From positions 56,250 through 120,249 of the forward strand of contig NZ_BQUN01000112.1 of NCBI RefSeq assembly GCF_026008495.1: a stretch of 64,000 bases of DNA. Reading direction: 5' to 3'. This document shows, piece after piece, positions 44,281 through 51,752 of this stretch. This DNA is from Streptomyces sp. A012304 (lineage in GTDB: Bacteria > Actinomycetota > Actinomycetes > Streptomycetales > Streptomycetaceae). A program made the translations under genes and the position numbers. The notes beneath the pieces were generated by a model. That model was not told the origin of the DNA and ran no database searches. It saw only the letters and a list, made by a program, of their open reading frames with translations. The first letter of the stretch is position 1; each line of letters opens with the position of its first letter.

Positions 44281-44865
44281 TCACGCGTTCGGCAGCCAGG
44301 GCGCAAGCGCGGCGTCGACCAGGCTGACCACCAGCTCCTTCTCAAGCTGTACGCCGAGCAAGAAGCGCTGGAAGAGCAGCGGGCCGGCGATGCGGGCGAT
44401 GAGGTCGGTGGCGTGATCCTCGGTACCGGGGCGGAGTTCACCGCGTTCGACGGCGGCAGCCAGCGCGCGGGTGAAGTCCTCGTCGGCCCGGCCGAAGATC
44501 TCCTCGCGGATGCGCCGTGCGTCCTCGTCTCGCTCGGCCCGCTGGATGACGGTGGCGAGGACCGACACGGCGCTCGGCTGGTTGAGCCGATGAGTCATCT
44601 GTTCCATCTGGTTCAACAGCTGGTCGCGGACGGGGCTGTCGTCGAAGGCGAGCAGCGGGCGGACGTCGTTGGCGAGTGCGTCGATGAGGAGGGTCGGCTG
44701 GTCGGGCCAGTGCCGGTAGACGGTGGCGCGGCCGATTCCGGCTCGCTGGGCGACGGTGGCGTGGGTGACGTTTTCGGGGCCGCCTTCCACGAGGAGTTCG
44801 GTGGCGGCGGCCAGGGCGGCGGCGCGACTGCGGAGGGCGCGGGGATCGTCGTTGGTCCGGGGCAT
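44281..44865 (-). CDS. TetR family regulator, paralogue B
   Basis: 194 residues from the ATG at 44865 (AAGAGG upstream). Helix-turn-helix VAQRAGIGRATVYRHWP at about 38-54; ligand-binding domain ends APWLPNA. A paralogue of the TetR at 43610, probably from local duplication. The shared promoter/operator at 44890-44938 is directly upstream, so it is likely autoregulated or controls the (now broken) divergent MFS gene. Confidence 0.93.
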   Translation of the reverse strand: MPRTNDDPRALRSRAAALAAATELLVEGGPENVTHATVAQRAGIGRATVYRHWPDQPTLLIDALANDVRPLLAFDDSPVRDQLLNQMEQMTHRLNQPSAVSVLATVIQRAERDEDARRIREEIFGRADEDFTRALAAAVERGELRPGTEDHATDLIARIAGPLLFQRFLLGVQLEKELVVSLVDAALAPWLPNA

Positions 44866-44889
44866 CTGAAAACCTCTTCTTCGGAACCT

Positions 44890-44938
44890 TGTGAGACTTG
44901 TTGATTCACAATTTTCTTCGATACGTACTGTCTCACAG
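44890..44938 (+). promoter_or_regulatory. TetR-type promoter/operator, copy 3
   Basis: TGTGAGAC (44890-44897) and GTCTCACAG (44930-44938) are inverted and flank TTGATT-N17-CGTACT. It points away from TetR paralogue B towards the MFS remnant. Confidence 0.75.
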
Positions 44939-45107
44939 GTGGGGTGGGAGTCCGGCTGAGAGCCCGCACCGCGCGGCCGTCCACCGGCGTACGGAGCCGA
45001 CGCCCGTCCCGGTGTCCGGGCGCGCACGCACGGCCGTTGCGGCGAACGCATGCTCCGTGCACCCAGCTCCGCCTCGCCCGGCCCTCGCCGAGGACCTCCG
45101 TCGCCCC

Positions 45108-45530
45108 TGTGTTCTTCCTGAGCCGCTACGGCCGCACCACCGTCGTCAGGGCCAGTGCCGTGTCCGGGGCACTCGGTCTGCTCCTTGTGATCGCCTCCGA
45201 CAACGCCGCCCTCGCCGGAGCCGCCGTACTGCTGTGGGGGCTGGGTGCCTCGCTCGGCTTCCCCCTCGCGCTCTCGGCCGCCGGGGAGTCCGGCCCCGAC
45301 CCGCCCGGGTCAGCCTGGTCGCCGTCATCGGCTACGTCGCCTTCCTCGTCGGGCCGCCCGGCCTCGGCTTCCTCGGCGAGCACATAGGTCTGCGCCCCGC
45401 CATGCTCGTCGTCCTCGCCTGCGTCGGCTGCGCGGCCTTCCTCGCCCCCGCGGTCGAGGCCCGGCCCCGCGTCGCCGACACGGTGTCCGTCCGCGACGCC
45501 GGCGCACCGGCCACCGCCGATGAGGCTTGA
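45108..45530 (+). pseudogene. C-terminal fragment of an MFS transporter, frameshifted
   Basis: The reading begins mid-protein (VFFLSRYGRTTVVRASAVSG, then LLWGLGASLGFPLALSAAG). One base is missing near 45300; the other frame continues RVSLVAVIGYVAFLVGPPGL and GEHIGLRPAMLVVLACV to a stop at 45530. Only the last four to five membrane segments remain. The promoter upstream (44890-44938) suggests it was once a TetR-regulated exporter. Confidence 0.8.
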
Positions 45531-45557
45531 CCTGGGCAGTCCGGCGTACGCACCCGG

Positions 45558-46330
45558 TCAGACGGTCGTGGGCAGGAGTCCGAGGAGTTCGCCGACGCCG
45601 TCGAGGGTGAGGTGCGGTGTCTGTTCCGGTGGCAGTGCCGGGTACCGGTCCGCCGGGTGGACACCGGTGGTCACCGCGATGGCGAGCGCGTCGGCGCGAT
45701 GGGCCATCGTCATCTCCAGTTCCGGGTCGTCCCCGACGACGGCGAGCGCCTGCGGGGCGGTGCCGAGCCGTTTCGCCGCGCAACCGAGGCCGATCAGCGA
45801 GGGCTTGCCGACGACCTGTTCGGCGACGCCCGTGACGCTGCTGATCATGGCGCAGATGGCCCGGGACGTGCCCAGTGCCCTGCCCTCGGCGCTGGCGAAG
45901 AACACCGACTGCGAGCAGCTGTACAGGGAGGCACCGTGGAAGACGGCGTGGCAGGCGGCCTCGAGGTCGTCCATGGTGAACTCCCGATACCAGCCGGCCA
46001 GTACGGCGTCGGCTTCCGGCCTGCCCCTGGGCGCGACGATCTCGATGCCCGCGCGGCGCAGCGGCTCCTTCAGCCCTCGCCGCCGAGCACCATGACACTA
46101 CGGTGGCCCTTGGCCAGCAAGTGGTCGACGGCGCTGGTGGCGGGGGTGAGCACGGCATCGTCGGGCAGGTCGAAGCCGATGCGGCGCAGTACCTGTGCGT
46201 AGCCCTCGGGTGTGCGGGTGGTGCCGTTGGTGAAGATGAGCCAGGGCAGACCGCGGGCGATGAGCGCGGCGGTGAGCTCCGGGGCGCCGCGGAGGGGAGT
46301 GAGCCCGTGGTTGCGTCGGTCGCCCAGGAC
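45558..46330 (-). pseudogene. HAD-superfamily phosphatase, truncated and frameshifted
   Basis: The minus strand reads LTAALIARGLPWLIFTNGTT, then YAQVLRRIGFDLPDDAVLTP, matching NagD-like HAD proteins, up to VMVLGGEG. One base is missing near 46075, after which LKEPLRRAGIEIVAPRGRPE and the motif region KPSLIGLGCAAKRLG...VVGDDPELEM follow in another frame to the stop at 45558. The N-terminal catalytic DxDG is absent because the gene is fused to the end of the biotin carboxylase fragment near 46330. Confidence 0.8.
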
Positions 46331-47605
46331 GCAGCACCGCTCGGTGCAGTGGGACGTTCGTACTGACCCCGTCGACCGTGCACTGGGTGAGGGCCCCGCG
46401 CAGCCGGGTCAGTGCCTCGGCGCGGTCGCGGCCGTGGACGATCAGCTTCGCGAGCAGGGAGTCGTAGTACGGCGGTACCGTGGCGCCCGCCTGGAGGTGG
46501 GTGTCGATCCGGATGCCGTCGCCGAGTGGCCAGACCGCCTCGGTCACGGTGCCCGGACTCGGCTGGAAGCCGCGGGCCCAGTTCTCGGCGTTGATGCGGC
46601 ACTCGACGGCGTGACCGGTGAACGTGACGTCCGCCTGGCCGAAGGAGAGCGGTCGGCCTTCGGCGCGGCGAGTTGCTCGGCCACGAGGTCCAGTCCGGTG
46701 ATGGCCTCGGTGACCGGGTGCTCGACCTGGATGCGGGCGTTCATCTCCAGGAAGTAGAAGGTGCCCCGGTCGACGTCGACGAGGAACTCGACCGTGCCCA
46801 GTCCCCGGTACTCCAGATGCTTGCCGAGGGCCACCGCGGCGTGGTGCATCTCCTCGCGCAGTACCGGATCGAGAGCGGGCGCCGGCGCCTCCTCGATGAG
46901 CTTCTGGTAGCGGCGCTGCACCGAACAATCGCGGGTGCCGAGGTGGACGACGTTCTCGCCGTCCGCGATGAGCTGCACCTCCACGTGCCGTCCGGTCGCG
47001 ACGAAGCGTTCGAGGTAGACGCGGGGGTCGCCGAAGGCGGCGCCCGCCTCGGCCACGGCCAGATCGATGGTGGCGGCCAGGTCCGCCGGATCGTGCACTT
47101 GTTTCATGCCCCGGCCGCCACCGCCGCCGACGGCCTTGATCAGCAGGGGGAAGCCGATCTCCGCGGCGAGCCGCGCCGCGTCGGTCGTGTCCGTGAGCGG
47201 CCCGCCGGGCACTACCGGCAACCCGGCCACGACGGCGTGCCGACGCGCTTCCAACTTGTCGCCCACAGCGGCGAGTTGCCGTACGGTCGGGCCGATGAAC
47301 ACGATGCCCGCGTCGGCGCAGGCGCGGGCCAGCCGCTGGTTCTCGGAGAGGAAGCCGTAGCCCGGGTGGACGGCGTCCACCCCGGAGGTCTTGGCTGCCG
47401 CGAGCACCGCGTCCACGTCCAGGTAGCTGGCCGAGGGCGAGGCGGGGCCGAGGCGGACCACCCGGTCGGCCAGCCTGGCCGGTACGGAGGCGAGGTCGGC
47501 GTCGGACGCGGCGAGCACCGTCTCGATGCCGAGCCGTCGGCAGGTACGCAGGATGCGCAGGGCGATCTCGCCCCGGTTGGCGATCAGAACACGTCGCAGT
47601 ATCAC
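46331..47605 (-). pseudogene. Biotin carboxylase (AccC-like), frameshifted and C-terminally truncated
   Basis: Starts normally (MILRRVLIANRGEIALRILR) and keeps the ATP-grasp core: GGGGGRGMK, EFLVDVDRGTFYFLEMNARI and QVEHPVTE. After DLVAEQLA one base is missing (about 46664); the other frame gives EGRPLSFGQADVTFTGHAVE, then RINAENWARGFQPSPG and DGVSTNVPLHRAVL. The match ends there at the fusion with the HAD remnant. Overlaps the BCCP stop by 4 bases. It would carboxylate biotin on BCCP, but as it stands it cannot give a full enzyme. Confidence 0.85.
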
Positions 47606-48102
47606 GGTGCCGCCCCGTCGGCCGTCGTGTCGATGAACATCAGTACGGCTCCCCGCTCGGCGAAGTCGCCGTCGTCCAGGAGGATGTCCGCCACCGTGCC
47701 TACGGCACCCGCGTACACGGAGTTCATCAGCTTCATCGTCTCGACGATCCCGACGACCGTCGTCTCGGTGACCCGGTCCCCGGCTTCCACGAAAGGGCGA
47801 GCCCCGGGTTTCGGCGAGGGGTAGAAGGCGCCGGGCAAGGGTGTGCGCACCTCGGTCAGGCCCTCTCGGCCGGGCGTCTCCCGGCCGGCCGGAGCCGCGT
47901 CGTCCCGAGCCGGCCGCTCCGGCGCCTCACTGCCGTCGACCGGCACCGGCTCGGCGGTCGTGCGCGTGGACTGTGTCCACGCGCCGTCGTCGCCCCGGCG
48001 CAGCGACAGCTCGAACCGTCCGGTGCGCAGATGGAGGCGGTCGATGTCCATGCCGTCGATGATCCGCAGGATGTCCTGGACGTCCTCGCCGGTGAGGCTC
48101 AC
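47602..48102 (-). CDS. Biotin carboxyl carrier protein
   Basis: 166 residues: an N-terminal helix, a flexible linker rich in Pro/Ala/Glu (about 45-80) and a C-terminal biotinyl domain with the biotinylated Lys124 in VETMKLMN. The motif has T and L where EAMKM is usual. Intact itself but lies in a broken operon: both the biotin carboxylase downstream and the gene upstream are decayed, so its carboxylase partner is missing here. Start overlaps the upstream remnant stop (ATGA). Confidence 0.9.
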   Translation of the reverse strand: MSLTGEDVQDILRIIDGMDIDRLHLRTGRFELSLRRGDDGAWTQSTRTTAEPVPVDGSEAPERPARDDAAPAGRETPGREGLTEVRTPLPGAFYPSPKPGARPFVEAGDRVTETTVVGIVETMKLMNSVYAGAVGTVADILLDDGDFAERGAVLMFIDTTADGAAP

Positions 48103-48380
48103 TTCGTGCCTCCGCCGGAGTTCGCGCCGCCGAACAGCGACAGCACATGATCGAACGCCCTGGCCTTGGGCCCGGCCACCGGAGCCTTCTCACGGCCGGC
48201 CCAGACCGTCTCGGGCCGGCTTTGGAGCAGGAAGATGTTCTGTCCGGGGACGAGGTTGCGGGAGATCGCCCACTCGATGTCCTGCGGGTCCCGTAGTGGG
48301 ACTCGACCCGCCGGCCGAGCCGTACGAGCTCGTGGATCTCCTCGCACCGGATCGAGGAGTTTGCCGCGGCGGCCGCGCCG
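48099..48380 (-). pseudogene. C-terminal fragment of a PEP synthase/PPDK N-domain protein
   Basis: The minus strand has CEEIHELVRLGRRVESHYGT in one frame and, after a one-base loss near 48290, PQDIEWAISRNLVPGQNIFL then LQSRPETVW, the end of the ATP-binding PEP_PPDK_N domain. The rest of the domain is gone. Its stop overlaps the BCCP start, showing that the original gene was translated together with BCCP and biotin carboxylase. Confidence 0.75.
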
Positions 48381-48494
48381 CAACGACACGGACCGGGCGG
48401 CGACGAGACCTGAGCACGGCGAGAGATCCGGGCTCCGTACGGCGACCTGCCACCGACCGGCACCGGCCCCACTCCAGGGTGCCTACCGCAAGTT

Positions 48495-49472
48495 CTACGC
48501 GGCAGGCCCCCCTGGCACGGCCGAGCGGTCTCTGCGGTACTCGCGCGGGCTGACACCGTGGCGGCTCTTGAAGGCGCGAGTGAAGTGCGAGGCGTCCTTG
48601 AAGCCGACCGCGTAGGCGATGTCCGTGACGGTTCGGCCCGTCCGGCCCGGATCGGCGAGCAGCCTGGCGGCGATGTCGAGCCGCTGTCCCTGGATCCAGC
48701 GGGACGGTGACGTGTCCTCGTTTCGGAAGATCGCATGGAGGTAGCGGACGGAGATTCCCAGCGCCTGGGCGACCATGTCGGGTGACAGGTCGGGCTCGGC
48801 GATGTGGTCGGCGATGTACCGGCGAGCGCGGCTCATATGGGCTGTTCTGGGCGCGCCGAGCCGGCCGTCGGAGTCGCTCTCGTCGTACAGGGCCGTGGCC
48901 AGCAGTTCCAGCAGCGTGGCGCCGATCCGTGTGCTCACGTCGAGGGACAGCGCGGACGCGTGGCTGCTCACGGAGCGGAAGAACGGTGCGAAGAGCGCGC
49001 CCACTCCCTGATCGCCCGGCACCGGCGTGGCCATCGCGTCTCGCGCCAGCGGGCAGTGCGCGTCGAACAGTGGACGGGGCACCTTCAGTACCAGCAGTTC
49101 GAACGGGTCGCCACAGACGATCCGGCAGGGCCGGGCGCTGTCGTAGACGGTGAAGTCGCCCGGCCGCAGGACCGCGTCCCGCCCCTGCTGAATCACCGTG
49201 ACAGAGCCCCGGACGGCCAGGTTCACCAGGAAGTCGTCGTCGCCGGACCTGCGGATCAGTGCCGGCGACCGGAACACCGTGTGCGGGTCGGAGATCACCC
49301 TCGCGACGCCCAGGCCGCCCAGCGTCTGGGCCGTGACCTGCCCCAGGAAGCCGCTGGAGGAGCCCCGTGGCACGTCCATCTCGTACTCGACGAACGTTGT
49401 GCAGACCACCTCACGCCAGTAGTCCAGCTGAGCGCGCCTGTCGAGCGTCGCGGTGGAGAAGTTGAACGTCAT
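48495..49472 (-). CDS. AraC family regulator with AraC-binding-like domain
   Basis: 325 residues from the ATG at 49472 (AAGGTGG upstream). The N-terminal half is the cupin-like AraC_binding_2 domain found in aromatic-compound activators (FeaR/NphR type); the C-terminal AraC domain has VAQALGISVRYLHAIFRNED and VTDIAYAVGFKDASHFTRAF. Divergent from the cupin dioxygenase at 49621 with a 148-bp shared gap, so it is likely its activator. Confidence 0.92.
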   Translation of the reverse strand: MTFNFSTATLDRRAQLDYWREVVCTTFVEYEMDVPRGSSSGFLGQVTAQTLGGLGVARVISDPHTVFRSPALIRRSGDDDFLVNLAVRGSVTVIQQGRDAVLRPGDFTVYDSARPCRIVCGDPFELLVLKVPRPLFDAHCPLARDAMATPVPGDQGVGALFAPFFRSVSSHASALSLDVSTRIGATLLELLATALYDESDSDGRLGAPRTAHMSRARRYIADHIAEPDLSPDMVAQALGISVRYLHAIFRNEDTSPSRWIQGQRLDIAARLLADPGRTGRTVTDIAYAVGFKDASHFTRAFKSRHGVSPREYRRDRSAVPGGPAA

Positions 49473-49620
49473 ACCGGTGCCACCTTGCTTCGCACCTCCG
49501 AAAGACCCCCCTGCGGGTGCGCTCAGGTTCAAGGAACCGTGCCGCCGCAGTCAAGCCCGGGGAGTGGGCAGGACCGTACGTTCGCAACCACACACCACCA
49601 AGGCAATGAGGCAGGGTGAC

Positions 49621-50133
49621 ATGACCACATCCGAAGAGATCATGGCGCAGTACGTCGCGACCGAGGCGCGCGTGGACCGCATGCGGGACAAGTACGCCTT
49701 GGAAGAGGGGTACATCAGCGAGGACAGCAGCCCCTGGGTGCCCTTCGTGCCGGGCGTGTTCATCAAGCACCTCACCTTCGACGTGCGCGGCAGCAGCGCC
49801 GCCAACGTGCTGTGGGTGCAGGAGGGCGGCACGCTCGGCCGCCACCGTCACCGTGGCCCGGTCTCCGGCTACGTGATCGAGGGCAGCTGGCGCTACCTGG
49901 AGTACGACTGGGTCGCGACACCCGGGGACTTCGTCCGGGAGAGCCCGGGGCGCAGTCACACCCTCTACTCCGAGCACGGCATGAAGACGATGTTCTGGCT
50001 CAACGGGCCGCTGGAGTTCCTCGACGAGGAGGACCGCGTCATGGAGACGGTCGACGTGTTCTGGTTCATCGACCACTACGAGACCTACTGCCGCGAGAAC
50101 GGCTTGAAGATCAACGAACGGCTCTATCTCTGA
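49621..50133 (+). CDS. Cupin dioxygenase, 2,4'-dihydroxyacetophenone dioxygenase-like
   Basis: 170 residues, single cupin barrel. Candidate iron ligands are His75 and His77 in GRHRHRGPVSGYVIEGSW and His113 in GRSHTLYSEHG, an all-histidine site without the usual cupin glutamate. The pattern and length resemble 2,4'-dihydroxyacetophenone dioxygenase/ChrR-like cupins, which cleave a C-C bond next to a keto group with O2. Controlled probably by the divergent AraC. The substrate could be another alpha-hydroxyketone or diketone. Confidence 0.8.
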   Translation: MTTSEEIMAQYVATEARVDRMRDKYALEEGYISEDSSPWVPFVPGVFIKHLTFDVRGSSAANVLWVQEGGTLGRHRHRGPVSGYVIEGSWRYLEYDWVATPGDFVRESPGRSHTLYSEHGMKTMFWLNGPLEFLDEEDRVMETVDVFWFIDHYETYCRENGLKINERLYL

Positions 50134-50378
50134 GCAGGCCGAGGCGTACCCGGCCCCTCCCGACGACGCGTTCGTCTGCCGGGCGGGCCGGGTCCGGGCA
50201 CCACCGTCTGCCGGTCCTGAACCGCCGGATCACACCCTCGTTTCCCGGCCGACAGCGCGGTCACCGCAGCCTCACCGGAAGCGTCGTCCGTCGTGGGGCG
50301 AACCGGTCGAGGCCGGTGACCCTTCATGCCCCGGCCCCGAAGTCGACCAGGACCTCTCTCGCGGGACAGCCGTGCCGC
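50134..50378. other. Gene-free stretch after the cupin gene
   Basis: About 245 bp with no recognisable coding sequence, ending in a monooxygenase remnant at 50379. No convincing hairpin or promoter was noted. Confidence 0.35.
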
Positions 50379-50500
50379 TCAAGCTGCCCTGAACCAGGTT
50401 CCCAGCGCTTCGTGTAGGCCATCGCCCGTGGTGCCCTGCCAGGCGACGTAGCAGTCGGGCCGGAGCAGCAGCGCGGTGTCGAGTTCTGGGATGGTTATGG
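50379..50500 (-). pseudogene. C-terminal scrap of a FAD aromatic monooxygenase
   Basis: The minus strand reads IPELDTALLLRPDCYVAWQG then DGLHEALGTWF, the conserved end of PheA/TfdB/MhpA-like hydroxylases. Upstream sequence has no further match, so only about the last 38 codons are left. Confidence 0.65.
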
Positions 50501-50699
50501 TGTCGACTTGCGACGCCCAGGGGCCGTGGTTACTTAACGGGCTAATCGATGTATATGCGACAGGCGGTGGCGCAAGGGTGGACCGGCATGGCTCGTCGTT
50601 AGCTGTCTTCCTCGTCCAGCTCCGCCATGGGCGGATGGCCCCGGCCAAACGCACGAGCAGCACCGCAACCACGAGAGCTACCTAAGGTGGACCGTTTGT

Positions 50700-50719
50700 C
50701 ATCGGATCGCGATCCGATG
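50700..50719. promoter_or_regulatory. Perfect 20-bp palindrome upstream of a hypothetical gene
   Basis: CATCGGATCGCGATCCGATG, 27 bp before the chosen ATG at 50747. Centred on GATCGCGATC. May be an operator. Confidence 0.45.
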
Positions 50720-50746
50720 TCAGTGGCGTGCGCTTGGATGGGCCGC

Positions 50747-51418
50747 ATGACTGTTCACGACGTTGCCGAGGCTCTTCCTGACATCCCGACGCTGCGGGAC
50801 CGGTGTCGGTCGATAGCCATGCTGGAGACTGTGCTGAACCCTGACAGTGAGCGCTACTACTCATTCAGCCGGGCCTGGTCCGAGACGGAGGAGATCGCCT
50901 CCATGCGTAACGGCTCGGGGGACGAGTTCGACGTCATCTTCTCTCCGGCCGGTGCGTATGTTCGAGGCTTCGACCACGAGTCCGTGATGAGCCCATATGT
51001 CGACGACGCGCCCTGGCCAGGCGTAGTGGACTCGGTCCCCGAGGTGTTCCGCAGCTGCGTCGAAGAGCCGGCCTTCACAGACGACGGAATGCCCAGGGTG
51101 ACGGCCTGCATATGGCGTGAGGCGGGAAGCGAGCACTGGCAGGCCGGAGAGATCGACTTCCCTGAAGACAACGCCGACCCTGACGGCTCGGGTTGGCTGT
51201 TCCACCTGCTGGTCGACCCATCACCGGAGGCATTCCAGAAGTTCGCGGAGGACTACTACGAGATCCCGGTCGACATCCACGCGGTGCGCCACGTATATGC
51301 CCTTCGCCCGCTGACCCAAGAGGTGGTCACCGCTTTGAACCACAAGGCATCCCTGGCGGGCATCGCCGACGCAGCCGCCGCGATCGGCTATGCCATAGCA
51401 ACGGGCTCCGCTCCCTGA
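50747..51418 (+). CDS. Hypothetical protein, acidic
   Basis: 223 residues from the ATG at 50747, which has GGATGGG upstream; an ATG at 50717 overlaps the palindrome. I do not recognise a family. The protein is acidic with many Asp/Glu and aromatic residues (RYYSFSRAWSETEE, FPEDNADPDGSGWLF, KFAEDYYEIPVD) and no membrane segment or signal. The G+C at third positions seems lower than in neighbours, hinting at separate origin. Such proteins in Streptomyces are sometimes immunity-like, but there is no direct evidence here. Confidence 0.7.
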   Translation: MTVHDVAEALPDIPTLRDRCRSIAMLETVLNPDSERYYSFSRAWSETEEIASMRNGSGDEFDVIFSPAGAYVRGFDHESVMSPYVDDAPWPGVVDSVPEVFRSCVEEPAFTDDGMPRVTACIWREAGSEHWQAGEIDFPEDNADPDGSGWLFHLLVDPSPEAFQKFAEDYYEIPVDIHAVRHVYALRPLTQEVVTALNHKASLAGIADAAAAIGYAIATGSAP

Positions 51419-51557
51419 CCTGAACCTGCTGAGAATGCTTCGCGGAGCGTCAGCAGGCGGCGGTGCGGCAGCACCGACCGGGACCTCTTCAACGCGTCGA
51501 CCAGGTGCCCCCCTGCCCCCAGCCCCCTCGGTCCAACATCAATGGCAGGAACGTAGT

Positions 51558-51609
51558 GGTTGTCCAACTTCTCTGGCAATCGGTCCACGTTCAATGTCAG
51601 AGGACAACC
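51558..51609. repeat. Inverted repeat in the convergent gap
   Basis: GGTTGTCC at 51558-51565 is inverted at 51602-51609, and inner CTCTGGCA/TGTCAGAG pairs in 7 of 8 positions. It lies between the hypothetical gene and the ABC permease, so it could be a terminator or a relic of a mobile element end. The rest of 51419-51752 shows nothing recognisable. Confidence 0.45.
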
Positions 51610-51752
51610 ACGGAGAAGGTGAAGACGTCCCGGCGGGCCGCGCTCCGAGTGATCGTGGTGCCGCCGCCGGCGCCCACGAAGTGCCCATGGCCGTACGGCC
51701 GGAGGGCACGGTATGCCTGCGGCCGGACAGCGACGTGCTCTGCGTACTCGGA

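Noticed and set aside
41982..44441. An 819-residue minus-strand protein
   Set aside because: The TetR start at 43610 has family homology from its first residue; upstream residues are antisense to the DUF1269-like gene.
51558..51609. Inverted repeat as insertion-sequence ends
   Set aside because: No transposase remnant or target duplication was seen nearby; left as an inverted repeat of unknown role.
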